Source: Tragulus kanchil (Eukaryota; Chordata; Mammalia; Artiodactyla; Tragulidae). From it: a DNA stretch of 64,000 nt. Position numbers and translations under genes: made by a program. The notes under the pieces are model-generated. The model made no database searches, had not been told where the DNA came from, and saw nothing but the letters and a program-made list of their open reading frames with translations. Of the stretch, positions 38,169-50,449 are shown in pieces (position 1 is the first letter of the stretch; every line of letters starts with the position of its first letter). The stretch lies in contig JAIOJX010000026.1 of the NCBI GenBank assembly GCA_022376925.1, forward strand, positions 201,166,400 to 201,230,399, written 5' to 3'.

Positions 38169-38390
38169 CTCATCTTCCCTGTTGGCTCAATGGTAAAGAA
38201 TCAGCTGCCAATGCAGCAGTCATGGGTTTGATCCCTAGGTTAGGAAGATTCCCCTGGAGAAGGAAATGGCAACCTACTCCAGTGTTCTTGCCGGGATAAT
38301 TCTATGAATAGAGAAACCTGACTGGCTACAGTCCATGGTGTCACGAAAGAGTCAGATAAGACTTAACAACTAAACAACAACATATTTCTA
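38169..38390 (+). mobile_element. Bov-tA SINE
   Basis: CTTCCCTGTTGGCTCAATGG head, GGGTTTGATCCCTAGG B-box region, CAACCTACTCCAGTG core and an ACAACAACA tail. Confidence 0.8.
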
Positions 38391-38509
38391 GAAGCTACAT
38401 CTTAACACAGAGAAATATATTGTCCTTAAGGAAAAAACATGATTGGAAGATTTAGTGTCAGATAAAACTCATAGGATCAGTAAATAAATTCTAAAATCAA
38501 AGAATCAAC

Positions 38510-40706
38510 AACTAACTTACATGAATATTTAAAATCACAAAATTACGCTCCCCAAAACACAATTTTTAGTAGTAGAGAAAGCCTGAAAGAGCTTGTCTAG
38601 TCTAGCTGTTTATAAACTCACCTTTATGGAGCACTGTTCCTCAGGGCTCTGACGGGTCGGTCTGGGGAGGCAAGGTTTGTGTTGCTTCCAAGCCTAGTCT
38701 CACCTAGAGAAATTCTACTTTTAGGTGTGTGTATATGAGGCTTTCAAACAAAATTATATTGATTAAATCAATTAGAAAAACAGGATTATGGGCTTCCCTG
38801 ATGGTCCAGGGATAGAGAGTCAGCCTTGCAGTGCAAGGTTCGATCCCTGGCCCAGGAGGATCCCACGTGCTGCAGAGCGGTTGGACCAGTGTGTCCAATA
38901 ATGAGCTAGTGCTCTGGAGCACATGTGCCCAGAGCTGGTGCACTGCAGTGAGAGAGGCCACTGTGATGGGAGGCCCATACATGCCAAAGAATAAAAAGGT
39001 CGGTGAAAATAAATATAAATAAAAGAGGCATGATAGGGAAAAAGAAAAAAATAATAAAAAAGAAAAACAGAATTATAACCTTCAGGCTACTTACGTCATC
39101 TTGGTCACTCTGGGCCTCCCTCCATTTTCTCATCTGTAAAATACAGGAATGGTGCTATGATACTTCAGGCTTTTATTCTGAGCACTTCCTGTACATTGTC
39201 AAGTGAAAAAACAGACCTCAAGAGAAGGTAAGTGGCTTCCTTGGGCCACATAGAGAGTTAATGACAAAATCAAGATTAGAATTTAACCAACATCCCTAGT
39301 TATTGGATGTTTTTCCTTTTTAAAAAATTTCCTACAAAGTGAGTATAAAAAGAAATTGCAGATATTAATTCTTTGGAAACATATTTATCAGGAGGTAGAT
39401 AAATAGTATGTGAAAATAAAGCTATACTGCTTCATAAATTTGTCTTATTTAAAGCTTGGTGTGCTACTGCAACAAACATTAATTAAACATTTACCTAGTT
39501 TTACATTCATTCTTCAAGTTTATAGAAATATTGGTGAATTGTTTGCATGGCCCATTTCTCTTTACAAAGTTATTTATGAGTTGTTTTTTTCAAGGGAACT
39601 AACTTACATGAATATTTAAAATCACAAAATTACGCTCCCCAAAACACAATTTTTAGTAGTAGAGAAAGCCTGAAAGAGCTTGTCTAGTCTAGCTGTTTAT
39701 AAACTCACCTTTATGGAGCACTGTTCCTCAGGGCTCTGACGGGTCGGTCTGGGAGGCAAGGTTTGTGTTGCTTCCAAGCCTAGTCTCACCTAGAGAAATT
39801 CTACTTTAGGTGTGTGTATATGAGGCTTTCAAACAAAATTATATTGATTAAATCAATTAGAAAAACAGGATTATGGGCTTCCTGATGGTCCAGGGATAGA
39901 GAGTCAGCCTTGCAGTGCAAGGTTCGATCCCTGGCCCAGGAGGATCCCACGTGCTGCAGAGCGGTTGGACCAGTGTGTCCAATAATGAGCTAGTGCTCTG
40001 GAGCACATGTGCCCAGAGCTGGTGCACTGCAGTGAGAGAGGCCACTGTGATGGGAGGCCCATACATGCCAAAGAATAAAAAGGTCGGTGAAAATAAATAT
40101 AAATAAAAGAGGCATGATAGGGAAAAAGAAAAAAATAATAAAAAAGAAAAACAGAATTATAACCTTCAGGCTACTTACGTCATCTTGGTCACTCTGGGCC
40201 TCCCTCCATTTTCTCATCTGTAAAATACAGGAATGGTGCTATGATACTTCAGGCTTTTATTCTGAGCACTTCCTGTACATTGTCAAGTGAAAAAACAGAC
40301 CTCAAGAGAAGGTAAGTGGCTTCCTTGGGCCACATAGAGAGTTAATGACAAAATCAAGATTAGAATTTAACCAACATCCCTAGTTATTGGATGTTTTTCC
40401 TTTTTAAAAAATTTCCTACAAAGTGAGTATAAAAAGAAATTGCAGATATTAATTCTTTGGAAACATATTTATCAGGAGGTAGATAAATAGTATGTGAAAA
40501 TAAAGCTATACTGCTTCATAAATTTGTCTTATTTAAAGCTTGGTGTGCTACTGCAACAAACATTAATTAAACATTTACCTAGTTTTACATTCATTCTTCA
40601 AGTTTATAGAAATATTGGTGAATTGTTTGCATGGCCCATTTCTCTTTTACAAAGTTATTTATGAGTTGTTTCTTCTTGGTAAATCTCCGTGTAATCAAGG
40701 GAAGCC
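38510..40706. repeat. Local tandem duplication D12 (38510-39596 / 39597-40706)
   Basis: Direct repeat, offset 1087 bp. Each unit holds the same CHR-like SINE with its target-site duplication. Copy 1 has a deletion of about 24 bp just before the junction, after which TCAAGGGA is shared. The last 200 bp of copy 2 form a third copy with D13. Confidence 0.94.
38790..39060 (+). mobile_element. CHR-like SINE, older copy (repeated at 39875-40144)
   Basis: Starts GGGCTTCCCTGATGGTCC and ends in an A-rich tail. The 16-bp flanks AGAAAAACAGGATTAT and AGAAAAACAGAATTAT form a near-perfect target-site duplication. It lacks the GC-rich tail, so it belongs to a shorter subfamily. Confidence 0.82.
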
Positions 40707-42790
40707 CTGAAAATCACTCCATTAATCATTCCCTTCATGTGTGTCTCACTGCATCTAAATTTATGAGCATCACTACAAAGTCATGAGGGTTTGGGGAACG
40801 GAAGTCATGAGGGTGTGGGGAACAAGAGTCTCTACATTCTGTTTCTTTCATTCATCTCCTTGGCTTTGTTCATCTTCCACTCTTCATGCCCTCCTCTCCA
40901 CATCAGGGGCATCCATGAAGAGGAAACAAAGTCCCAAAATCACTGAGAGGTGTGTGTGGATGGGAGGGAAGAAGGGCAGTCATGCTCCTTGGCCTGGGTG
41001 GGGGTGCTTATGGGCTGACTGTCTCATAGCCTTGGGGGCCTTTTTGTTTAAAGATAAAGTGAGTGGGGGGAGGGTCCAGGGATATGCATATGAATGATCT
41101 GGGAACATACATGTAAAAAATAAAAATTTTTAAAAAAAAAAGATAAAGTGAAACAAAACAGTTTGCAGAGACACCTCCTTCTTTCCGCCCCCTCCTTCTG
41201 CCTCCATGAGTAGCTAACTACCCACACGGTGCACAGCTGCTAAGACCAAGTAATGAGTGAGTAAAGGTGTTCAGAAGTGAAGTTTTAGTCCTGATTAAGT
41301 AAGTGTCCTTCTACAAATCAGTGTCAGGACTTTGTAATGTGGATCCCCTACGAGTCTGTGGATTTGAACCCAAGTTAAGCCAGCCTTTGCATCATGAGAA
41401 AGGACTTGGATGTGCCCACCCAGTAATGCAGTAATTATAGTAGGAAACAGGGCAAGGAGAATGCATAACCTGCTTAAGACAGACCCTCTGAGGACCTCAC
41501 AGCCTCCATTTCTTATGAAAAGTCTATCAAAAGCTGGTTTGGTAAGACCAGCCTGTGACCACATGTTGTTACTCGTTTGTCAGGGTCACAACATACATGG
41601 AAAAGTAACACCAACTCAATAGTGAGGTGTGACTCTGCTCAAATAAAGCTATACTGCTTCATAAATTTGTCTTATTTAAAGCTTGGTGTGCTACTGCAAC
41701 AAACATTAATTAAACATTTACCTAGTTTTACATTCATTCTTCAAGTTTATAGAAATATTGGTGAATTGTTTGCATGGCCCATTTCTCTTTTACAAAGTTA
41801 TTTATGAGTTGTTTCTTCTTGGTAAATCTCCGTGTAATCAAGGGAAGCCCTGAAAATCACTCCATTAATCATTCCCTTCATGTGTGTCTCACTGCATCTA
41901 AATTTATGAGCATCACTACAAAGTCATGAGGGTTTGGGGAACGGAAGTCATGAGGGTGTGGGGAACAAGAGTCTCTACATTCTGTTTCTTTCATTCATCT
42001 CCTTGGCTTTGTTCATCTTCCACTCTTCATGCCCTCCTCTCCACATCAGGGGCATCCATGAAGAGGAAACAAAGTCCCAAAATCACTGAGAGGTGTGTGT
42101 GGATGGGAGGGAAGAAGGGCAGTCATGCTCCTTGGCCTGGGTGGGGGTGCTTATGGGCTGACTGTCTCATAGCCTTGGGGGCCTTTTTGTTTAAAGATAA
42201 AGTGAGTGGGGGGAGGGTCCAGGGATATGCATATGAATGATCTGGGAACATACATGTAAAAAATAAAAATTTTTAAAAAAAAAAGATAAAGTGAAACAAA
42301 ACAGTTTGCAGAGACACCTCCTTCTTTCCGCCCCCTCCTTCTGCCTCCATGAGTAGCTAACTACCCACACGGTGCACAGCTGCTAAGACCAAGTAATGAG
42401 TGAGTAAAGGTGTTCAGAAGTGAAGTTTTAGTCCTGATTAAGTAAGTGTCCTTCTACAAATCAGTGTCAGGACTTTGTAATGTGGATCCCCTACGAGTCT
42501 GTGGATTTGAACCCAAGTTAAGCCAGCCTTTGCATCATGAGAAAGGACTTGGATGTGCCCACTCCAGTAATGCAGTAATTATAGTAGGAAACAGGGCAAG
42601 GAGAATGCATAACCTGCTTAAGACAGACCCTCTGAGGACCTCACAGCCTCCATTTCTTATGAAAAGTCTATCAAAAGCTGGTTTGGTAAGACCAGCCTGT
42701 GACCACATGTTGTTACTCGTTTGTCAGGGTCACAACATACATGGAAAAGTAACACCAACTCAATAGTGAGGGGTAATCCAGTCTGACTTC
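40498..42790. repeat. Local tandem duplication D13 (40498-41640 / 41641-42790)
   Basis: Direct repeat, offset 1143 bp. It overlaps D12, so a stretch of about 180-200 bp is present three times (39412-39596, 40498-40706, 41641-41849). Copy 1 again has a small deletion before the junction with shared CTCTGCTCAA. Confidence 0.94.
40779..40823 (+). repeat. Short tandem repeat, two units (repeated at about 41922-41966)
   Basis: AGTCATGAGGGTTTGGGGAAC and AGTCATGAGGGTGTGGGGAA stand nearly side by side. Both are carried again by D13. Confidence 0.75.
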
Positions 42791-42868
42791 TCTCTGCTCA
42801 ACCTCTAGAGTAGGCTCAAATTCTATTTAGAGCCATTATGTTGCATTTTCTTTAATCCAATAGTTTTA

Positions 42869-43262
42869 TAGCATTTCATATACAGTCAGCCTTCCTTCCG
42901 ACTGCATCCAGGTTCTGCATCCAGAGAGTCAGCCAAACATGGATCAAAATTATGTGGAAGAAAATTTCAGAAAGTTCCAAAAAAGCAAAACTTGAATTTG
43001 GCGTTCTAGCAGCTATTTACCTAGCATTTACATTGTATCTACAGCTATTTACAGAACATTTACTTCATATTAGGTATTTATAAGTAGTCTAGAGATGATT
43101 TTAAGGGTAAAGGAGGTTGTTAGGTTATATGCAAATGCTACACTATTATGTAAGGCACTTTAGCATCTGCAGGTTTTGGTATCTGTGGGGAAGGAGTGTC
43201 TTTGAACCGATCCGCCTCAGATAACGAGGGACTGACTGTATATATGTAAATCTACTTAAGGT
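42869..43262. mobile_element. MER2-like Tigger DNA transposon, near full length, non-autonomous
   Basis: Terminal inverted repeats CAGTCAGCCTTCC and GAGGGACTGACTG are each flanked by TA, the Tc1/mariner target. Internal sequence (GGATTTTGG-type ends, AGTCTAGAGATGATTTT) matches MER2 from memory. No transposase is encoded. Confidence 0.75.
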
Positions 43263-44284
43263 AAGATGTTGCTCTTGCACTGGGCAAAGAGATAGAAGTA
43301 ACATTTAGACCATGTGAAAGAGCATCTTACCTTGAATGTGATTGCGCTATTTGGAATTTATTTCATAAGCCTGAGGAGGGGAAAATGAAGAAATTAGGTT
43401 ATAATTAATGCATTGAGAGGTTCGGGTGATTTTCATCTTAATCTGTTGACTTGAGGGCCAGTAGACGATCCTGCAGTCTGCATTTGTCTTTTTTTTAGAG
43501 GTTATGTTTTATTTTATTTTATTTTTATTTTTATTTTTTACAGTTTTGTTGTTTGTTGCCCCACATCAACCTGAATCTGCCATAGTACATTTGTCCTTGA
43601 TTTTAAATTTCCTGTGTGCTTTTACCGTTTTCCCCCCAAACACACTGTAACTGAGTCAGATGATATTCTAATAGTTGAGAAAAATAAACAATTGGTTCTT
43701 ATGTTATTATTTAAAATACTACAACATCCCTTTCACCTCTAAGGCTCCTTGTCCTTTAACTCTTGTTTTTATTACATGCTTGATTTAAAGCTATACAGCT
43801 AGCAATAATATCACATAATTATGGTTCAGAAAAAGTACAAAATCCTCTTGAAATCTTTATGATAAGAAAAGTCATATTTGTTTAAAGGTACTCAGTGCCA
43901 AATCTTGCTGAAATCTGATTGTGGAGGAGGAAATCTAAAAAGGCAAAGCAAGTTTCAGTAGAGATAAGACTGGAAAAGCAGTAGTTACTCAAAGAAGTTA
44001 AGACTGAAAGAGAAAGTTGTGTTCCTTTCCTTTCAGTCCATTTTGTTTTTTATTTTCCTAGGTTTTAAATTTTTAATTAGATATATGTTGGATCTCTTTC
44101 ACGTACATGTAATTCAAAGCCTTAACACAGTAACAATGTTTGTTTTCTATGTGAAGTTATCCTTTCCACAATGTGTAATTATCTCTAAATTTCCAAGTCT
44201 ATTTTATAGCAGTGTTGAATTGATCTCTAAAGTACTGTTTTGTATCAAACACCGTTGTTCCGCAGTATACTTTCATTTGGAATG

Positions 44285-44495
44285 GGGCTTCTCTGGTGGC
44301 TCAGATGGTTAAGAATCCACCTGCAATGCAGGAGACCCAGGTTCGATCCCTAGATCAGGAAGAGCCCCTGGAGAAGTCAGTGGCTACCTACTCCAGTATT
44401 CATTCTTGCCTGCAGAGTTCCCTGGGTGGAGGAGCCTGGTGAACTACAGTCCATGGGGTCATAGAGTCGGACATGACTGAGCGACTAAGCACAGA
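44285..44495 (+). mobile_element. Bov-tA SINE
   Basis: GGGCTTCTCTGGTGGCTC head to GTCGGACATGACTGAGC end, full length. It lies about 500 bp upstream of the first unit carrying the AHI1 50-nt exon. Confidence 0.83.
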
Positions 44496-45008
44496 CAAGC
44501 ATCGAGGAACTAACACAGAGTATAATCTGACACCACTCAAAGTGCTTATTTGATTTTCCTCATGGAGGTGCCATTAATCAAACAGATATACTGAGCAAAG
44601 TTTGTAGAAGGTTTAAAGGGCTTGCAGATTCAAAATTTTGCACATGGTTCAGTGAGTAGCACCATGAAAATATATAGTGTACTGACAAGATTACAAAGGA
44701 ATGATGCAGTGTTGAAAGGTAAATTCAGAATTTAAGTAATATAACACAGTATTACTGATTTAGGCTCATTCACAACTGACTCTTTGCCACACACCTGAAA
44801 GTTCACTGTATTTACAAAGAGCTCTTAATAAATTTTTAAGAGCTGTTTCCTTAATTTTCCATGAGAGTTAATATGTTATGCTGATACACACTTGTGTTCG
44901 GAACAGGCCTGCTGTCTTCTCATTCAGCCGGTGGTTTTCAGCATGTGCATGTTGCCAGTGTCGTTTTCTGTGATTTGTGACTTACTCTTTGTTCTTCTTC
45001 TTTCACAG

Positions 45009-45058
45009 CAGTCATTCAGGTCCCAGGATTTCAGACTGAGCTCCGAGTCTGTGCCACG
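45009..45058 (+). CDS. AHI1: AHI1 50-nt penultimate coding exon, copy 1
   Basis: This short exon encodes QSFRSQDFRLSSESVP plus two bases of an Arg codon. It matches the SQDFRLGSES segment of the human AHI1 C-terminal tail. The acceptor is TTTCACAG at 45008 and the donor is ACG|GTAAGC at 45058/45059; phase is 0 in and 2 out. The acceptor is a tandem CAGCAG (NAGNAG), so the first Gln may be included or skipped; human AHI1 has Gln here, which favours the first AG. It lies more than 33 kb downstream of the preceding exon, in line with the long 3' introns of this gene. The second copy at 46092 has one coding difference. Confidence 0.88.
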
Positions 45059-45302
45059 GTAAGCAGCGTTTCCTCCTAAATAATTTGCAGTGGTAAATAG
45101 TTGGCGGTGTTTTTTAAGGACAGTTTCTCCATTTCCCTTTTCATAGCATCACACTGCAAAAATTATACACCTATTTTGAGGCATTAAAGAATAAAAGCTA
45201 ATTCCCAGGATACTATCCTTGCATATTTCTTACAAATGCCAAATATATTTGAGCAATTTTTGAAGTGTTTATTTTAAAAGCTCTCTAGGAATTATTTAAC
45301 AG

Positions 45303-45520
45303 GTGTTTCCTAGGTGGCACTAGTGGTAAAGAATCCTCCTGCCAATGCAGGAGACAAGAGAGAAAAGGATTTGATCCCTGGGCAGGAAGATCCCCTCGAG
45401 GAGAGCATGGCAACCCACTCCAGTATTCTTGTCTGGAGAATCCTATGGACAGAGGAGCGTGGCGGGCTACAGTCCATAGGGTCGCAGAGAGTCAGTCACG
45501 ACTGAAGCAACTTGGCACAT
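45303..45520 (+). mobile_element. Bov-tA SINE downstream of the 50-nt exon (repeated at 46386-46603)
   Basis: Starts near TTTCCTAGGTGGCACTAG and ends GTCAGTCACGACTGAAGC. It lies in the intron 245 bp after the donor. The second copy is part of D14. Confidence 0.82.
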
Positions 45521-46091
45521 GCATATTACTTAATACGTAAATAGAAAATATCTCTTTTACATCAAAAAATATCAAAAACATGAGCAAAGTACTTCTTAGC
45601 ATTTATCATTGCAGATCCTATTATACCTAATTTGAAGCCCAAATTCCAACTATCCCCTGAGTATAACAACCTTGAACAGCTCAGGTATCTGCTGTGCCCT
45701 CCCATTTTATCACCACTGTCCCCACATCTGGGTACATGTTTACACACAGGTGCCCACAGAGAATCCATACTGTGTCCTTCAGGAATATTCAAGTCAACCT
45801 TGCTGTGCACCTGACACTTTGAAGAATGTGTCTTCTTTCAGTTCAGAAATTCTGATTTGAATGACACTGTAATTTATAGGAATTAACAAATAAAACCATG
45901 TCTTCTTTAATAATAGTTCATTGTACAGATGAAAGACAAACAGAAAAATTTTAATATGTTATGCTGTTACACACTTGTGTTCGGAACAGGCCTGCTGTCT
46001 TCTCATTCAGCCGGTGGTTTTCAGCATGTGCATGTTGCCAGTGTCGTTTTCTGTGATTTGTGACTTACTCTTTGTTCTTCTTCTTTCACAG

Positions 46092-46141
46092 CAGTCATTC
46101 AGGTCCCAGGATTTCAGACTGAACTCCGAGTCTGTGCCACG
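46092..46141 (+). CDS. AHI1: AHI1 50-nt exon, copy 2 (probable assembly duplicate, one missense difference)
   Basis: This is the same 50-nt exon in the second unit of the 44868-45950 / 45951-47033 duplication, with splice sites preserved. One base differs (GAGCTCC in copy 1, GAACTCC here), changing the first Ser of the SSES motif to Asn. Together with the few intronic differences, that is the amount expected between two haplotypes or between two consensus sequences of noisy reads. Fifty nucleotides cannot be added twice without a frameshift. Confidence 0.72.
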
Positions 46142-47033
46142 GTAAGCAGCGTTTCCTCCTAAATAATTTGCAGTGGTAAATAGTTGGTGGTGTTTTTTAA
46201 GGACAGTTTCTCCATTTCCCTTTTCATAGCATCACACTGCAAAAATTATACACCTATTTTGAGGCATTAAAGAATAAAAGCTAATTCCCAGGATACTATC
46301 CTTGCATATTTCTTACAAATGCCAAATATATTTGAGCAATTTTTGAAGTGTTTATTTTAAAAGCTCTCTAGGAATTATTTAACAGGTGTTTCCTAGGTGG
46401 CACTAGTGGTAAAGAATCCTCCTGCCAATGCAGGAGACAAGAGAGAAAAGGATTTGATCCCTGGGCAGGAAGATCCCCTCGAGGAGAGCATGGCAACCCA
46501 CTCCAGTATTCTTGTCTGGAGAATCCTATGGACAGAGGAGCGTGGCGGGCTACAGTCCATAGGGTCGCAGAGAGTCAGTCACGACTGAAGCAACTTGGCA
46601 CATGCATATTACTTAATACGTAAATAGAAAATATCTCTTTTACATCAAAAAATATCAAAAACATGAGCAAAGTACTTCTTAGCATTTATCATTGCAGATC
46701 CTATTATACCTAATTTGAAGCCCAAATTCCAACTATCCCCTGAGTATAACAACCTTGAACAGCTCAGGTATCTGCTGTGCCCTCCCATTTTATCACCACT
46801 GTCCCCACATCTGGGTACATGTTTACACACAGGTGCCCACAGAGAATCCATACTGTGTCCTTCAGGAATATTCAAGTCAACCTTGCTGTGCACCTGACAC
46901 TTTGAAGAATGTGTCTTCTTTCAGTTCAGAAATTCTGATTTGAATGACACTGTAATTTATAGGAATTAACAAATAAAACCATGTCTTCTTTAATAATATT
47001 TCATTGTACAGATGAAAGACAAACAGAATTTTA

Positions 47034-48899
47034 AATAGTATTTTTAAAAGAGTCACAGAATTGTGACCTCGAAGTTATCTTAGAAATTCTACATTCTTTC
47101 CATTTAGCAGTCAGGAAGACTACAGGAAAAGACCTTGTGTGAATGTTCCAGGGCACATTTATGGCAGCGCTTAAACCAAACAAGACCTAAGCCTTCTCCC
47201 TTCTCAGGCTACCAGGATGTGTGGGTGGATGTTTGTCGATTGATTTTTATACTGTATTCAGTGTTGTTCAGCTTTTTGGTTAAATGTCATTTTGTTGGAA
47301 GTCTAAAGTCTCTTTGTGAGAGAGAAGCATCTATTGATGATTATATATCATATACATTGTATGATGTTTATGACTATATACCATTGTACATCCCATGTGA
47401 AGCCTTGCCTGGCTTCAGAGCACAGTCGCTTAGCCTCACAGTTGAGTCTCCGCATTTCCCTGGGGATCCTGCTCTGACCCCTCTTCTGCATGTGGAGAAG
47501 CAAGAGGTAGTGAGAGGAGACCCAGGACCACAGCAAAGGTCCTCTGCCTCCTTGCCTGCTGTTCTTTCCATACTTTCTTTCTGCCTGTCACATGACACAA
47601 ACGCATCTCCCAGGTCTTTCATTGCTTTGCTTTTTTTGTATCTGCTGAGTTTTCAGACCCAATCTTTGAATAATAGAAACTTTACATAATTGTTGATGAG
47701 ATAATAATGGAGTCTCAGGAGTGCCAAGATCACGCATGTGAAAAAACACGCTGTCAGTGGAGATGAAAACTCTGTCAACAATAAGAAAGGACCACATTTT
47801 AATACATTTATGGGAACAGTGCTCTCTTTGAACGTGTTTTTTTTATCAAATATTTTAGAACTTTTACCTAAGATGTGAATGAAAGATTTTGTAGTTACTC
47901 TGACCGCGTTGGATGTATATCTTCAGATGATGCAAAGATCCACAGAATGCTCTCCAGATTAAAATTCAAAAAGCATTCCAGCATGTCAGAGTGGCGTGGT
48001 CTCTTTTTGAGCACAGAGCACTTAATAAGTTTCTGAAAATAAATTTTCATGAGAAGTTCAGATATGTCTAAATGCTCAAGTTCACCTAAAGCCTTTGGGC
48101 TTTCCCTATACTCATAATTTCTTAGAAGTAAGGATGAATTAAGATACATTTCTCGTGACTTAAAAACTGTAGGCGAATTAAAGGTGAAAATTCTATAGCC
48201 CAGTATATACAAAGTCATTTCTTTATTTCTCTGGTTCACTTAAGTGAGTCCATTGTATCAAGTAAATGAATAGAGACCTTTTTTTTTTTTTTTTTTTTTG
48301 CTTTGCCAGTCAGCTCCTAACATCTGCTTATTAGTTGGTTGACCAGACTATGTAAATGAGCCACATTGGACTGCCTCTCACCACTTTCTGCTTGACTTTC
48401 TTATCTCAGTTATACTTTTTAAATATGGGGAGAAATGTCAATCACTTCTGTGCAAACAGTCTTTATACAGTTTAGTTAAAGCTACACTCTTTTTAAGATA
48501 CTAAGAAGAAATTTTATAGGTTAATTTTAAGGCATTTTCTTGAAAGTCTTAAAACTTTTACCCTTTGTGTCTCATGGCCCTCTGGTGTTCTTATCTGCTG
48601 CCCAAGTCAGAGTCTGTTATGAAGTTTCTATAAAGATGTTATAATCCTTAAGTACTATTAGTCTTCTCTCGTTGCTCATGTCTTTTATCTTGAGTTTTGG
48701 GGTTTCTTTTGAAACATAGAAGGTTTTATTTCACTAATAGCTTTGATCCAAGAGAATTTAAGTCAGATGATCTATAACATTAAAGACCTTTATTTCTGAA
48801 CACTCATATGTGAACTGAATGAATGAAATTTCCTCTTAATATAATAGTTGTAAGTGTTAACACCAAGTATGCAATCTGCCATCCACTATGTATTTCCAC
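47034..48899 (+). other. AHI1 intron, mostly unique, A/T-rich
   Basis: No recognised element except a 22-bp T-run near 48279. The open frame 47135-47689 has no coding signature that I recognise. Confidence 0.55.
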
Positions 48900-49257
48900 T
48901 TTATAGTCATCCTATTCCAAATTTCTTCAATTTCTTCTTCTTTTTTATGAGACCAAGTGCCAAACATTCTTCTTGAATGAACGTTCTTTGTGTTACTATA
49001 AGCTGTTACCTGATTTCCAGGATCTAAAAAAGTTTATGCTAATATTTTGCTAGTTTTCTCATAGCTTATTTCGAAGGTAAATTTTCCACAAGTCCTTCCA
49101 CCACTGTTTTAATTTTTGTCGCTCTATTTCTTCAGATGTTGAGTGGACTTCCTAGTGAAGCTATCAGGGCCTGGAGTATTCTTTTATGGAAAATTGTTCC
49201 CTGCAAGTTCAACGTGTTTAATGCAAGTAGGGCCATTAAGTTTGTCTATTTCTTCTT

Positions 49258-50440
49258 ATATTGTTGTTGTTTATTGCTAAATCATGTCCGAATCTTTGCA
49301 ACCCCACAGACTGCAGCACACCGTGCTTCCCTGCCCTTTACTCCCTTCTGGAGTTTGTTCAGACTGATGTCCATCGAGTCAGTGATGCCATCCAACCATG
49401 TCATCTTCTGTCTCCCCCTTCCCTCCTGCTCTCAGTCTTTCCCGACATCAGGGTCTTTTCCAGTGAGTCAGCTCTTCATGTCACATGCCTAAGTATTGAA
49501 GCTTCAACATCCATCCTTCCAATAAATATTCAAGTTTGATTTCCTTTAGGATTGACTGGTTTGGTCTCCTCGCAATCCAAAGAATTCTCAAAGTCTTCTC
49601 CAGCACAATTTGAAAGCAGCAATTCTTCGGTGCTCAGCCTTCTTTATGGTCCAACCCTCACATCTGTGCATGACTACTGGAAAAACCACAGGTTTCACTA
49701 TACAGACCTTTGTCAGCAAAGTGCTGTCTCTGCTGTTTAACAGGCTGTCTAGGTTTGTCATAGCTTTCCTTCCAAGGAGCAAGCACCTTTGAATTTCATG
49801 ACTGCAGTCATCATCTGCAGTGATTTTGGAGCCTAAGAATAAAAAACTTGTCACGACTTCCACTTTTTCCCCTTCTGTTTGCCGTGAAGTGATCACACGA
49901 GATGCTGTGATCTTAGTTTTTTGAATGTTGCATTTTAATCCAACTTTTTCACTCTCCTCTTTCAACTCATCAAGAGGCTCTTTAGTTCTTCTTCTCTTTC
50001 TGCCATTAAGTGGGGTCATCTGCATACCAGACATTGTAGAAATTTCTCCCAGCAATCTTGATTTCAGCTTGTGATTCATCCAGCCCAACATTTTGCATGA
50101 TGTATTCTGCACATAAGTTAAATAAGCAGAGTGACAATATGCAGCTTTGACGTATTCCTCTCCCAATTTTGAACCAGTGGAATTTTGTTCCATGTCCGGT
50201 TCTAATTGTGGCTGCTTGACCTGCATACAGGTTTCTCAGGAGACAGGCAGGGTAAGGTGGTCTGGTATTCCCATCTCCCTAAAGATCTGCCACAGTTTGT
50301 TGTGATCCACAGTCAAAAGCTCTAGTGTTGTCAGTGAAGCAGAGGTAGATATTTTTATGGAATTACCCTGCTTTCTGTATGATCCACCAAGTGTTGGCAA
50401 TTTGATCTCTGGTTCCTCTGCCTTTTCTTCTTACATTTAC
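49258..50440 (-). mobile_element. BovB (RTE) retrotransposon fragment, 3' part of ORF2
   Basis: The minus strand is open from 50226 to 49588 (212 codons). It encodes the region after the reverse-transcriptase core of an RTE/BovB protein, for example KCNIQKTKITASRV, FLFLGSKITADDDCSHEI and VMHRCEGWTIKKAEHRRI. The typical BovB 3' sequence follows down to about 49258. The catalytic FxDD region lies upstream or has decayed in the part to 50440, so this is a dead fragment. BovB is known to have entered ruminant ancestors by horizontal transfer. Confidence 0.85.
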
Positions 50441-50449
50441 TAGTATCTG

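Larger units (their letters stand above)
44868..47033. repeat. Local tandem duplication D14 (44868-45950 / 45951-47033), contains the 50-nt exon
   Basis: Head-to-tail repeat, unit 1083 bp. Each unit contains the AHI1 50-nt exon and a complete Bov-tA SINE. Differences include CTGATAC against CTGTTAC at the start and the G/A change inside the exon. Confidence 0.95.
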
